Source: JAXMCK01 sp046349395
GTDB taxonomy: Bacteria; Pseudomonadota; Alphaproteobacteria; Geminicoccales; Geminicoccaceae
Reading direction: 5' to 3'
DNA length: 64,000 bases
Assembly: GCA_046349395.1 (NCBI GenBank)
Contig: JAXMCK010000005.1
Coordinates: forward strand, 558,001 to 622,000
Shown: positions 35,351-47,558 of the stretch, one piece after another
Layout: each line of letters begins with the position of its first letter
Position numbering within the stretch: position 1 is the stretch's first letter
Notes under the pieces: generated by a model
The model's input: only the letters and a program-made list of their open reading frames with translations
Told to the model about the DNA's origin: nothing
The model's database searches: none
Made by a program: the position numbers and the translations under genes

Positions 35351-35773
35351 ATGCGACGGCACCATCTTACCGGTCTGGCCCTACTCGCCGGCATCGCCTG
35401 GACCGGAACGGCCATGGCCGTCGAGCTCACACCCGCCTATCTCGAGGGCAAGTGGACGACCGGCAGTGCGGACAACTGCAAGGCCGGGACGCACGAGCAG
35501 ACCGTGTTCCACAAGGACGGTACCCTGACGACGGAGCACAAGGGCAAGACGCTGGCCGTCGGCTTCTGGACCCTCACCGACGACAAGCTCGACATGAACG
35601 TGCTGACCACGGAGAGCTCGCTTCCGCAAGACGTCGCCGAGGCACTGCCCGGCGACTTTCACGCGCTCAACATCAAGGGGCTGGTGTTCGACACGACCGA
35701 CAAGAGCTTCCGCCTCGTCCAGGGTATCGCCGGCGAGATCCAGGGTGTCGAGATGGTGCGCTGCCCGGACTGA
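35351..35773 (+). CDS. small exported protein of unknown function
   Basis: 140 aa from ATG 35351, with GGGGAC upstream. The signal peptide is LTGLALLAGIAWTGTAMA, and the mature part of about 115 residues is a beta-rich lipocalin-like sequence (YLEGKWTTGSADNCKAG; VGFWTLTDDKLDM; LVFDTTDKSFRLVQ). Two cysteines (in DNCKAG and VRCPD) could pair. A small-ligand-binding beta barrel is inferred, not shown. It ends 21 bp before tRNA-Val, which is on the other strand. Confidence 0.65.
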   Translation: MRRHHLTGLALLAGIAWTGTAMAVELTPAYLEGKWTTGSADNCKAGTHEQTVFHKDGTLTTEHKGKTLAVGFWTLTDDKLDMNVLTTESSLPQDVAEALPGDFHALNIKGLVFDTTDKSFRLVQGIAGEIQGVEMVRCPD

Positions 35774-35794
35774 ACCGGGCCTGACCGAGTCGGT

Positions 35795-35869
35795 TGGTGC
35801 GGGCGGAGGGGATCGAACCCCCGACAGCGGCGGTGTAAACGCCGTGCTCTACCGCTGAGCTACACCCGC
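35795..35869 (-). tRNA. tRNA-Val (anticodon UAC)
   Basis: 75 nt with encoded CCA. The acceptor GCGGGTG pairs with CGCCCGC (one G-T pair), the D arm is GCTC/GAGC, the anticodon stem CGGCG/CGCCG encloses the loop TTTACAC with anticodon TAC at 35835-35837, and the T arm contains GGTTCGATC. It reads GUA and probably other valine codons. Confidence 0.95.
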
Positions 35870-35915
35870 ACGCGGCCGTTCTAGGAACAGTCGTCGGCGA
35901 CGGCAAGCGACCCGG

Positions 35916-37022
35916 CTACAACTCGTCGACCGGCCGCCAGCCAGGGACCTCGACCGGCAGCAGCGCCCGTTGCCGGAGAAGGTGATCGGCCAGCACGCAG
36001 GCCATCATGGCCTCGCCGACCGGCACCGCCCGGATCCCGACACAAGGATCGTGCCGGCCCTTGGTCAGGATCTCGGTCTCCCTGCCCTGCCGCGTGATCG
36101 TCTGGCGCGGAATCAAGATCGAGGAGGTCGGCTTCACCGCAAAGCGGCAGACGATGTCCTGTCCGGTGCTGATGCCGCCCAGGATCCCGCCCGCATGGTT
36201 GGAGAGGAAGCGCGGCCGGCCATTGCCCATGCGGATCTCGTCGGCGTTCTCCTCGCCGCGGAGTGCGGCCGCCGCCATGCCGTCGCCGATCTCGACGGCC
36301 TTTACGGCATTGATCGACATCATGGCCGAGGCTAGATCGGCGTCGAGCTTGCCGTAGATCGGCTCGCCCAGCCCCGCCGGCACGCCCGAGGCGACGACCT
36401 CGATCACCGCCCCGACCGAAGATCCCGCCTTGCGGATCGCCTGTAGCTGCTCCTCCCAGCGGGCCGCGGCCTTCGCATCGGGGCACCAGAACGGATTGCG
36501 ACCAATCTCCTCGGGATCGAATGCCGCCCGATCGATCGCGTCGGCACCCATCTGGACCATGCAGCCGCTGATCGCGATCTCCGGCCCCAGCACCTTACGG
36601 GCGACGGCACCTGCCGCCACGCGTGAGGCCGTCTCCCGCGCCGAGGAGCGACCGCCGCCCCGATAGTCACGTATGCCGTACTTGGCGTCGTAGGTGAGAT
36701 CGGCGTGCCCCGGCCGGTACGAGTCCTTGATCTCGCCATAGTCGCGCGAGCGCTGATCCTCGTTGCGGATCATCAACGACACCGGCGTGCCGGTCGTCAC
36801 GCCCTCGAACACGCCCGAAAGGATCTCGACCCGGTCAGGCTCCTGCCGCTGAGTGGTGAACTTCGACTGCCCCGGCTTGCGCCGGTCCAGCCAGGGCTGA
36901 ATGTCGGCTTCGGACAGCGGCAACAGTGGGGGAACACCGTCCACGACGCAGCCAATCGCCGGCCCGTGACTCTCGCCCCAGGTCGTGAACCGGAACAGCG
37001 TGCCGAAGGAGTTGCCGGCCAT
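35916..37022 (-). CDS. aroC: chorismate synthase
   Basis: 368 aa, the usual length. Family signatures are present: FTTWGESHGPAIGCVVDGVPP at the N-terminus with the active-site His of GESHG, YRPGHADLTYDAKYG, DYRGGGRSSARETASRVAAGAVA and the late KGRHDPCVG. It makes chorismate from EPSP with reduced flavin, the last shared step to aromatic amino acids, in the cytoplasm. It lies downstream of fabI and a 59-codon ORF on the same strand with only 18 bp between, so co-transcription is likely. Confidence 0.97.
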   Translation of the reverse strand: MAGNSFGTLFRFTTWGESHGPAIGCVVDGVPPLLPLSEADIQPWLDRRKPGQSKFTTQRQEPDRVEILSGVFEGVTTGTPVSLMIRNEDQRSRDYGEIKDSYRPGHADLTYDAKYGIRDYRGGGRSSARETASRVAAGAVARKVLGPEIAISGCMVQMGADAIDRAAFDPEEIGRNPFWCPDAKAAARWEEQLQAIRKAGSSVGAVIEVVASGVPAGLGEPIYGKLDADLASAMMSINAVKAVEIGDGMAAAALRGEENADEIRMGNGRPRFLSNHAGGILGGISTGQDIVCRFAVKPTSSILIPRQTITRQGRETEILTKGRHDPCVGIRAVPVGEAMMACVLADHLLRQRALLPVEVPGWRPVDEL

Positions 37023-37040
37023 GATGCGCGGGTACCGCCC

Positions 37041-37220
37041 TCAACCCGCCTGCCGGCGTTCGTCAGCCTCGACAAAGGTGCGCAGCACGGCGCTAATCCG
37101 GCTCCGCCACCCACGCCCACCGCGCTTGAAATGGTCCAGCGCCTCGGAATTGTTCAGGCTGCGCAACTCCGCGGTCGTGTAGCAGGCGATTGTACGCTTT
37201 CTTCTCACGAGCGATGACAC
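37041..37220 (-). CDS. miniature BrnA-like antitoxin-type protein
   Basis: 59 aa from GTG 37220, one base after the fabI stop, with AAGGA inside the fabI end 6 bp upstream; a second in-frame GTG is at 37208. The sequence RRKRTIACYTTAELRSL looks like the start of BrnA antitoxins, and EALDHFKRGGRGWRSRISAVLRTFVEA like their C-terminal ribbon-helix-helix part (typically DWF...GRGYQTRINAVLRAY). The variable middle of BrnA is missing, so this is either a compact relative or an internally deleted remnant. No brnT toxin gene is next to it. If it folds, it would bind DNA as a dimer and could regulate the fabI-aroC operon. Identity is moderate inference. Confidence 0.6.
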   Translation of the reverse strand: MSSLVRRKRTIACYTTAELRSLNNSEALDHFKRGGRGWRSRISAVLRTFVEADERRQAG

Positions 37221-37221
37221 T

Positions 37222-38037
37222 TCAATCCTTCACCACCGACAGATCCGGCGCGTCGACGGCCTTCATGCCGACGACGTGGTAGCCGCTGTCGACGTGGAGG
37301 ACCTCGCCTGTCGTGCCGGCACCGAGTTCCGACAGGAGATAGATCCCCGCCCCACCAACGTCCTCGATGGTCGTGTTGCGCTTCAGGGGCGAGTTGTACT
37401 CGTTCCACTTCAGGATGTAGCGGAAGTCGCCGATGCCGGAGGCGGCCAGCGTCTTCACCGGGCCCGCCGAGATGGCGTTGACGCGAATGCGCTGCTTGCC
37501 GAGGTCGACCGCCAGATAGCGGACGGAGGCCTCCAGTGCCGCCTTGGCGACGCCCATGACATTGTAGTGCGGCGTCACCCTCTCAGCGCCGACATAGGTG
37601 AGCGTGATCAGGCTGCCACCGTCGGTCATCAGCGGCTCGGCACGACGTGCCAGATCGGTGAAGGAGTAGCAGGAGATCAGCATCGTGCGCTGGAAGTTAT
37701 CGAGGCTGGTCGCGACGTAGCGGCCCTTCAGCTCCTCCTTGTCCGAGAACGCCACCGCGTGGACCAGGAAGTCGAGCCGGCCCCAGCGCTCCTTCAACGT
37801 GTCGAACAGCGCGTCGAGGCTCGCGGGATCGGTCACGTCGGCCGGCAGGACGAGATCGGTGCCCAGCTCGTCGGCCAGGGGCCGCACACGCTTCAGCAGC
37901 GCGTCACCCTGGTAGGTGACGGCCAACTCGGCGCCATGCTGGCGGGCGGCGCGGGCGATGCCCCAGGCGAGCGAGCGGTCGTTCGCGATTCCCAGCACGA
38001 GACCCCTCTTGCCGTGCAGCAAAGCGGGCTGGGTCAT
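37222..38037 (-). CDS. fabI: enoyl-[acyl-carrier-protein] reductase (NADH)
   Basis: 271 aa from ATG 38037. A Rossmann start GKRGLVLGIANDRSLAWGIA with the FabI-typical Gly pattern, the middle VHAVAFSDKEEL and the active-site tyrosine and lysine in HYNVMGVAKAALEASVRYLA identify FabI. The late substrate loop GPVKTLAASGIGDFRYIL is also typical. It reduces enoyl-ACP in each fatty-acid elongation round and is the triclosan/isoniazid-class target. It is followed by the BrnA-like ORF and aroC on the same strand. Upstream lies the strong hairpin at 38063-38092. Confidence 0.95.
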   Translation of the reverse strand: MTQPALLHGKRGLVLGIANDRSLAWGIARAARQHGAELAVTYQGDALLKRVRPLADELGTDLVLPADVTDPASLDALFDTLKERWGRLDFLVHAVAFSDKEELKGRYVATSLDNFQRTMLISCYSFTDLARRAEPLMTDGGSLITLTYVGAERVTPHYNVMGVAKAALEASVRYLAVDLGKQRIRVNAISAGPVKTLAASGIGDFRYILKWNEYNSPLKRNTTIEDVGGAGIYLLSELGAGTTGEVLHVDSGYHVVGMKAVDAPDLSVVKD

Positions 38038-38062
38038 CGGTCGCTCCAAGGGAAGATCATCG

Positions 38063-38092
38063 CGTGGGCGCCCTCTATAGAGGCCGCCCACG
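38063..38092 (-). terminator. GC-rich hairpin between the acyltransferase gene and fabI
   Basis: CGTGGGCG pairs with CGCCCACG around an inner 12-bp palindrome CCTCTATAGAGG. No T-run follows on either strand. It may weakly end the acyltransferase message or, given the inner TATAGA-like element, mark the fabI promoter region. Confidence 0.45.
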
Positions 38093-38113
38093 GGAATCGG
38101 TAGTGCGCTTCCG

Positions 38114-40156
38114 TCACGGGCCCGCGCCGGGTGGCACCAGATTCCCGGCGTCGCTGGTAACGGGACCGAGCGACTTGATGACGGCATCGAGCAGCGGCGC
38201 GAGACGCTCGACGCCGTCCGGGCTGAGATGCTGCTCGTCGCTGTAGAGTGCTCGGCCGTTTGCCTCCACTGCGCACGCGCCACCGTCGCACAAGCCACCC
38301 GAAAGCTCGACGAGCTTGAGCGGAAAGCCGCTCGAAAGGCCCGCAACCGCGGAGGTGAAATGGGCACTTCGCGCCGCCACCTCGGCCGGTGTCTCGCGGA
38401 TGTCGAATTGCGGTCCGCGCCAAGCCATGCGCGCCAGGACGGACGGCACGTTCCAGCCCACCTCGGGCACCGGACCGAGAATCACGACGCTCTTTCCGGC
38501 GGCTGCCAGTGCCGAGATCGTGCGCTCCAGCGCGGCATCGAACTTGGCCCGATTGGCCTCCGGAGACAGGGCCGTACCCTCGCTGTCCCGGAGACGCACA
38601 GCACCCCGTGCCGCCTCAGGACCAGGCCTGCTGCCCTCGGCATAGGCCGGCCATCGCGCCGTCAGGATCACCGTCGAGGGGCCGCCGGGTTTCGCGATCT
38701 CCTGCAGCACGGCGTCGTTGAAAGCTTGGCAGCCTCGGGCCTGCTCGCCGGTGGAGCTGCGCACCCCGAGCAGCGGCGGACAGCCGCCACGGGACGCGAA
38801 CAGACCGGTTCGGCCATGCGCCTCGGCGATTTCCGAGACGGTGTTGAACAGCATCAGGGCGTGCGAATCGCCCCAGAGCACGAAGCTCGGCTCGCCCTTG
38901 GCTCCGAGTCGACAGAGGTGCCCGTTGCGGATGGCCTTCGCACCCTTGTTGAAGCAGTCGAAGCGATTGGCTCCAGAATCAGTGGCGGACGCCAGCTGCA
39001 GGACTTCGTCGGGCAGACGCCAGGGAAGCCCGCGCCCGAGGACGAGGAGACCGGCGCAGGCGAGTGCGAGGGCAGCAGCACCGGCCGAGGCCGCGAACAG
39101 CTGGCGCCGGCCGAGCAGCGGATGGTGGTGGCCGCGGAACGGCCGCTCGACGAACCGCCAGGAGAGATAGGCGAGCACCCCCGACAGGAGGAGAGCGGCC
39201 GCACTCTCCGAGGCGGACAGCGGGCGGATCGCGATCTGCCGGGCGAACACCAGCAGCGGCCAGTGCCAGAGGTAGAGCGAATAGGAGATGAGCCCGACGA
39301 GCACCACCGGCCGCCAGCTCAGTAGGCGTCCGATGCGCGTATGGCCGCCGCTCCCGCCGTAGATGACCAGGGCCGCTCCGAGGCAGGGCGGCAGCGCCGA
39401 GAGCCCTGGAAAGCGCGTGTCCGGATCGTAGGCGGTGCAGCTCCAGACGATGAGGGCCAAGCCACCGCCGACCGCCAGCTCGCGAATACCGGACCGCCGC
39501 AGCAGGGGTAGTGCGCCCATGGCCAGGACGGCACCCAGCATGAGTTCCCAGGCCCGCATGGGCGCCAGGTAGAAGGCGGCTGCAGGCCGTTGCCACGCCG
39601 CGAACTCGGCCAGGGCCAGGGACGCGACCAGGACCACCAGCGTCGCCACAAGGCGGGGCCCGTGACCGAAGCGACGCAGCACGATGAGGAACAAAGGGAA
39701 GAGGATGTAGAACTGTTCTTCGACCGCCAGCGACCATGTGTGCAGCAGCGGCTGATCGTCGGCCGGCCCGTTGAAATAGTCCGTCTGGCTCCAGAACAGG
39801 ATGTTGGAGCCGAAGACCGCCGTGGCCGCGAGGCTGCGCCCATAGGTGACAAGGTCGTGCGGCAGCAGCAGGGCGACCGCCAACAGCGTGGTGACCGTCA
39901 GAACGGCCGCCAGTGCCGGAAAGAGACGACGGGCGCGCCGCTCGTAGAACCTCACCAGCGAGAATCGTTGCTCCTCGATCTCCTCGCCGATCAGGCGCGT
40001 GATGAGGTAGCCCGAGATGACGAAAAAGACGTCGACGCCCACATAGCCGCCGGTGAACGGGCCGATGCGAGCATGGAACAGCAGCACGGCCATGACCGCC
40101 ACCGCCCGAAGGCCGTCGATGTCCGGTCTGTAGGACAAGCCCGGCGGCTCTCGCAT
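38114..40156 (-). CDS. OafA/YrhL-type acyltransferase with C-terminal SGNH domain
   Basis: 680 aa. Residues about 8-370 are an acyltransferase-3 domain with about ten membrane helices; SYRPDIDGLRAVAVMAVLLFHA holds the conserved Arg and His, and GGYVGVDVFFVISGYLIT is the typical second motif. Residues about 420-665 form a periplasmic SGNH domain with FVLWGDSHALMLFNT (Ser nucleophile in GDSH) and a late SPDGVERL segment near the expected Asp/His. Such fusions O-acetylate LPS, capsule or peptidoglycan, the membrane part moving the acetyl group across and the SGNH part transferring it. The glycan acceptor is unknown. No sugar-biosynthesis genes flank it. Confidence 0.9.
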   Translation of the reverse strand: MREPPGLSYRPDIDGLRAVAVMAVLLFHARIGPFTGGYVGVDVFFVISGYLITRLIGEEIEEQRFSLVRFYERRARRLFPALAAVLTVTTLLAVALLLPHDLVTYGRSLAATAVFGSNILFWSQTDYFNGPADDQPLLHTWSLAVEEQFYILFPLFLIVLRRFGHGPRLVATLVVLVASLALAEFAAWQRPAAAFYLAPMRAWELMLGAVLAMGALPLLRRSGIRELAVGGGLALIVWSCTAYDPDTRFPGLSALPPCLGAALVIYGGSGGHTRIGRLLSWRPVVLVGLISYSLYLWHWPLLVFARQIAIRPLSASESAAALLLSGVLAYLSWRFVERPFRGHHHPLLGRRQLFAASAGAAALALACAGLLVLGRGLPWRLPDEVLQLASATDSGANRFDCFNKGAKAIRNGHLCRLGAKGEPSFVLWGDSHALMLFNTVSEIAEAHGRTGLFASRGGCPPLLGVRSSTGEQARGCQAFNDAVLQEIAKPGGPSTVILTARWPAYAEGSRPGPEAARGAVRLRDSEGTALSPEANRAKFDAALERTISALAAAGKSVVILGPVPEVGWNVPSVLARMAWRGPQFDIRETPAEVAARSAHFTSAVAGLSSGFPLKLVELSGGLCDGGACAVEANGRALYSDEQHLSPDGVERLAPLLDAVIKSLGPVTSDAGNLVPPGAGP

Positions 40157-40244
40157 GCCACCTCTTCAGGAATATTGCAGGACGTGCCTAGCACGCGTGG
40201 CGTCGAATGGGATCGCGACCTGAGGTCGACGGCTCTTGGTCTCG

Positions 40245-41141
40245 TCAGGAGAGTGGCTGATGTGCCACCGGCTGGTAGGTCGCCCGCACCTGCTCGCCCC
40301 AATCGCGATGGTTCAGGACCAGGCCGTCCGCACGTACCTCGGCGGCACGGTCGAGGTCGATCTCGGTCACAAGCCAGGTCGGCCGGTCCAGTTCGCCCTT
40401 GGCGATGACACCGTCCGCCGGAAAGCCGTTGTCCGGCGGTCCGTAGACGCCGGCGGCACCGACGTTCACGTCCACCGCCGGCGACCAGGCGGCGGCACCC
40501 ACTGTCGGCGACTGTACCGTGATGCACTGATTCTCCAGCGCACGCGCCTGGGCCCCGACTCTCACGCGCCAATAGCCCTTCAGCGTCTCGGTGCAGGAGG
40601 GGGCCAGGATCACCTCGGCCCCGGCTTCGACCAGTGCCCGTGCCAGCAGGGGAAACTCGACATCGTAGCAGATGCAGACGCCGAGCTTGCCCAACGGCGT
40701 GTCGAACAAGGTCAGCGCGTCGGCCCCGTGCACGCCCCACTGGTCGTTCTCGAACCGGGTCATCACGATCTTGTCCTGATGCCCGAGGCCGCCGCCGGAG
40801 CCGTACAGGACGGCTCGGTTGTGGAAGCGGCCGTGGACCTCGTAGGGCAGGCTGGCCCCCAGGATGAACACGCCGTGCTGCCGCGCGAGATCGGTGTGCA
40901 GGCCCGCCACCTCGTGCGCCAGCGACGCCACGGCACCAAGCTGCGCCTTCAGGTCCGAGGGTACCGGCGGCGGGAACAGCGAGGCCAGCTCCATCGCCCC
41001 GTATTCGGGGAACACCAGCAACTCCGCCCCCTGCCCCGCCGCGTCCTCGACCCAGCGGCGGATCTTGGCGGCATAGGCGTCCCAGCTGCCCAGCCAGTCG
41101 ATCGGGTACTGCGCTGCGGCGATGCGGTAGCGGCGCTTCAC
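40245..41141 (-). CDS. nitrilase-family carbon-nitrogen hydrolase
   Basis: 298 aa with the complete Glu-Lys-Cys triad: E46 in LLVFPEYGAMEL, K124 in HQDKIVMTRFE and C158 in VCICYDVEFP. Residues around the second Glu (GYWRVRVGAQARALENQ) fit the amidohydrolase branch of the family. It should hydrolyse an amide or carbamoyl substrate in the cytoplasm. The start codon overlaps the stop of the GNAT gene upstream in the ATGA arrangement, showing translational coupling. In other bacteria a single protein fuses a GNAT and a nitrilase domain, so the two products probably work together. Confidence 0.93.
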   Translation of the reverse strand: MKRRYRIAAAQYPIDWLGSWDAYAAKIRRWVEDAAGQGAELLVFPEYGAMELASLFPPPVPSDLKAQLGAVASLAHEVAGLHTDLARQHGVFILGASLPYEVHGRFHNRAVLYGSGGGLGHQDKIVMTRFENDQWGVHGADALTLFDTPLGKLGVCICYDVEFPLLARALVEAGAEVILAPSCTETLKGYWRVRVGAQARALENQCITVQSPTVGAAAWSPAVDVNVGAAGVYGPPDNGFPADGVIAKGELDRPTWLVTEIDLDRAAEVRADGLVLNHRDWGEQVRATYQPVAHQPLS

Positions 41142-41734
41142 GCGATCTCCTTGGTCCAGAACTGCATCGGCTTCGGGCTGGCCTCGGCCTCGTCGAGGTC
41201 CTTCCAGGTAATGTGGCCGATGAAGCCCTCCATCGGCCGGTAGCCGCGCTTTCGCCAGAAATCGTTCAGCGGCACGTAGTCGGGCGGCCGGCGCGGATGG
41301 TCGGCCGGGCGGACGACGCCGCAGAAGCAGGTGCGCTCGAAACCGCCGAGAGCCCGCGCATGCGCCTCGCGCTCCTCGAAGAAGCGCACGCCGATCCCGT
41401 GCCCCCGGTGGCTCTTCAAGAGCACCGATTCGCCGAAATAGAACACGCTTGCCGGATCCATACCCCGCTCGACGAAGGGTGCCTGCACGCTATCCGGCTC
41501 GCGGATCAGGGGCACGCCGGTCGAGGCGCCCACCACCTTGTCGCCGTCGAACGCGGCAACGACAACGCTGCCCTCGTTCTCCGCGTAGGTCCGGACGTAC
41601 TTCTCCTCGTAGGCCTGCGAGCCCTCGTAGAGATAGGGGAAGTCGCGGAAGACGGTGATCCGGAGCCGGGCGAGATCGGGCAGGAGGCGGATCAGGTCGG
41701 CGCCGCTGAGACGCTCGATCCGGATGTCGGCCAC
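41138..41734 (-). CDS. GNAT-family N-acetyltransferase
   Basis: 198 aa from GTG 41734. The acetyl-CoA site is SHRGHGIGVRFFEEREAHARAL, with the R-G-x-G-x-G pyrophosphate loop, preceded by the strand VFYFGESVLLK. The N-terminal half starts IRIERLSGADLIRLLPDLARLR and the end carries YVPLNDFWRKRGYRPM, which closes the fold. Its stop overlaps the start of the nitrilase gene and its start lies 1 bp after the NTF2-like gene. Fused GNAT-nitrilase proteins exist in other bacteria, supporting a shared pathway of unknown substrate. Confidence 0.9.
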   Translation of the reverse strand: MADIRIERLSGADLIRLLPDLARLRITVFRDFPYLYEGSQAYEEKYVRTYAENEGSVVVAAFDGDKVVGASTGVPLIREPDSVQAPFVERGMDPASVFYFGESVLLKSHRGHGIGVRFFEEREAHARALGGFERTCFCGVVRPADHPRRPPDYVPLNDFWRKRGYRPMEGFIGHITWKDLDEAEASPKPMQFWTKEIA

Positions 41735-41735
41735 C

Positions 41736-42134
41736 TCAGGCCCCCACCTGCCGGATCCAGTCCTGCAGGTTGTAGCAGGTCGTCACGCGGGCGATTCTGC
41801 CGTCACGAATGGCGAAGAAAGTGCCGGCCGGCAGGCGATAGGTCTGGCCCTTCGCCTCGGGCAGCCCGGAGTCGGTGGCCTTGTAGCGGCCGATCACGGT
41901 GAACTCGGCGGATGCCCGGCTGCCGTCCTCGCTCGTCATCACGACGATGTCCTCGAGCCGCTCCTCGTAGCAACGGTCCATGTGCGCCAGGAATTTCCGG
42001 AACGTGTCCTTGCCCGTCTCACGGCCGCCCTGATTGATGTCGTGCGCCACGTCGTCGGTCAGCAGCGCCAGCATGGCTTCGGCATCGCCCTTGTTGAAGG
42101 CGGCATAGTACTCGTCGATCAAGGCACGAGACAC
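41736..42134 (-). CDS. NTF2/SnoaL-like family protein
   Basis: 132 aa from GTG 42134, which has GGAGA upstream; a longer frame has no support. The sequence ALIDEYYAAFNKGDAEAMLALLTDDVAHDIN is the hallmark start of the NTF2-like (ketosteroid isomerase-related) fold, a cone-shaped pocket protein. The pocket chemistry is not predictable. It is the first gene of a tight three-gene minus-strand operon with the GNAT and nitrilase genes (1-bp gap, then 4-bp overlap), so it may bind or isomerise the same small molecule. Confidence 0.85.
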   Translation of the reverse strand: MSRALIDEYYAAFNKGDAEAMLALLTDDVAHDINQGGRETGKDTFRKFLAHMDRCYEERLEDIVVMTSEDGSRASAEFTVIGRYKATDSGLPEAKGQTYRLPAGTFFAIRDGRIARVTTCYNLQDWIRQVGA

Positions 42135-42204
42135 GACAGGATCTCCATTTCTGATGCGGGCGCGTGGATCGCAGGTGACCGGCACGCATGCAAGTGCCGA
42201 CACG

Positions 42205-42235
42205 AAAAAGGCCCGCCGGTCTTCCGGCGGGCCCT
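42205..42235 (-). terminator. intrinsic terminator of lon
   Basis: Ten-bp stem GGCCCGCCGG/CCGGCGGGCC with a 4-nt loop (42210-42233), and a five-base A-run on the plus strand (42205-42209) that becomes the U-tract of the lon message. Confidence 0.92.
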
Positions 42236-42257
42236 TTCCAGCGGAGATTGCTGGCCG

Positions 42258-44660
<2,403 letters not shown>

Positions 44661-44792
44661 TGAACCTCGCCTTATCCGCGGACGGGCCAGCCCGCGGCGG
44701 GGGTTGGAGAACTCAAGCTGAGGTGGCGTGGCGCGCGGGCCGTTTCAAGCGCCGCGAGCCGCACCCGGGGAAGCGTCGGGAGTTCTCTGCCC

Positions 44793-46055
<1,263 letters not shown>

Positions 46056-46231
46056 CGAGCGCAGCTTCCCGGGTCTGCCTTCCGAGTCATGGTAGCGACC
46101 GGTCCCGGCACGCACAACGCCTTTGACCGATCGACCCTCTTGACGCGGCCGACGCGTGACTGTTTACGACACCGTTCCGCGAAATCCACCCCTTCGCAGG
46201 AACCGGTCCCGCGGCCGCCCGCCGCGGAGGT

Positions 46232-47536
46232 CTAACGTAGGCTCTCGTCCGTCCGAATCCAGGTGCAGCGATCCTTGACGATCGGGGCCGTGGTGTTCTG
46301 GCCGAGTCCCTTGGTCATCAGCCCGATCACCACCGGGTCCGCCTCGTAGTCGCTGTGCGCCGAAAGGGGATCGGCAACGTCACCCAGCACGGGCACGCTC
46401 CGTACCGGCGTGATGTTGAGGGTGACGTTGGTCGCCGTGGGGCAGAGCCGCGAATCCAGATACTCCTGCACGAAGCGGTCCGGGATCGCGTAGCTCATCA
46501 GGTCGTTCGGATCGCTGAAGGCGACGATGTTGACCGCCCGGAACATGCGGTCGGCATAGCGCGAGCTGCCGGGGGTGCAGAAGGCCGCGTTCTCGCCCCG
46601 GATCGCCGCCGGCTCGAAACCCGCCTGCAGCAGCGGCAACTGGTTCGCCATCATGAAGACCGGAATCGTCTCGTTCTGGAACAGCTCTTTCAGCTTGCGC
46701 GCCGCCGGGTTCCTCGGCGCATCGTCATCGACGATCTGGGCCGTGGCCGTCAGGGCGTCGATGCTGATCCGGCTGCCGAGGCTGTGGGTGAAGACGGCGA
46801 GATTGTCGATGGCGAGGCGGCTGGAAAAGAGCGGGTCCGTCGGCAGGCAGGCCTCGGGCTGTGTGGGCAGCGTGTCCCAGGTCCGGCTGTACATCCAGCA
46901 CATCGACTGGATCACCGACGTCAGGATCCGCGACCGGCCGGCACCCACATAGACGAGCGGGTCCGGACTGACGTCGTTCACGAAGCCCTTCGCCATGTTG
47001 TTGAGGCTGGCACGCTGGCGCGCAAAGACCGCGCTGTTGTCGAACGCGATCGCCGCCTTCGCCGGATCGCTGATTCGTGACCAGGTCAATTCGTAGTAGA
47101 TCACCTCGCGATCGTGCGCGTCGTTGGTGAAGCGGCTGACCGTCAGGGTCCCAAGCTTCTCGTCGGGGAACTTCGGGTGGACGATGTCGAGCACCTTCTC
47201 CTGCGGTGCCGTCACGGTCATGCCGAGCGTCTGGGCGAGATTGCTGCGCAGACGGCCCGAATACCCGGGCGCATGCGTCCCGATGCCGTGCACCATCAGG
47301 ATCTTCAGCGCTGGGCCGGCGACCCCGTCGGTGCCGACGCGCGGCCCGGGCTTCTGCGCCGCCAGCATCTGCGACAGTCCGGGGAAGCCGGCACCCGTGA
47401 TCTCGCAATTGCCGACGAACTCCTGGCCGGGCTCGTTGGCCTGGTTAAGGAGCGCCCGCGTCACCCCCTCGCCGAAACTCGAGCAGCCGGCCAAAGTGAG
47501 CACGGCTACCGACGCGAGCATCCGGCGCAGACGCAT
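46232..47536 (-). CDS. lipoprotein with alpha/beta-hydrolase fold
   Basis: 434 aa from ATG 47536. The signal peptide ends in the lipobox LAGC (Cys at about residue 19), so it is probably lipid-anchored. The body has the oxyanion segment KILMVHGIGTHAPGYSG and a nucleophile elbow VFTHSLGSRIS, a THSLG variant of GxSxG, plus a late NITPVR/HSDYEADP segment that could supply the His. This fits a lipase or esterase-like protein of unknown substrate. It lies between clpX and the exported-protein gene, an unusual place, and is divergent from the latter. Confidence 0.75.
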   Translation of the reverse strand: MRLRRMLASVAVLTLAGCSSFGEGVTRALLNQANEPGQEFVGNCEITGAGFPGLSQMLAAQKPGPRVGTDGVAGPALKILMVHGIGTHAPGYSGRLRSNLAQTLGMTVTAPQEKVLDIVHPKFPDEKLGTLTVSRFTNDAHDREVIYYELTWSRISDPAKAAIAFDNSAVFARQRASLNNMAKGFVNDVSPDPLVYVGAGRSRILTSVIQSMCWMYSRTWDTLPTQPEACLPTDPLFSSRLAIDNLAVFTHSLGSRISIDALTATAQIVDDDAPRNPAARKLKELFQNETIPVFMMANQLPLLQAGFEPAAIRGENAAFCTPGSSRYADRMFRAVNIVAFSDPNDLMSYAIPDRFVQEYLDSRLCPTATNVTLNITPVRSVPVLGDVADPLSAHSDYEADPVVIGLMTKGLGQNTTAPIVKDRCTWIRTDESLR

Positions 47537-47558
47537 GTTCCGATATCCCCGTCTTTCT

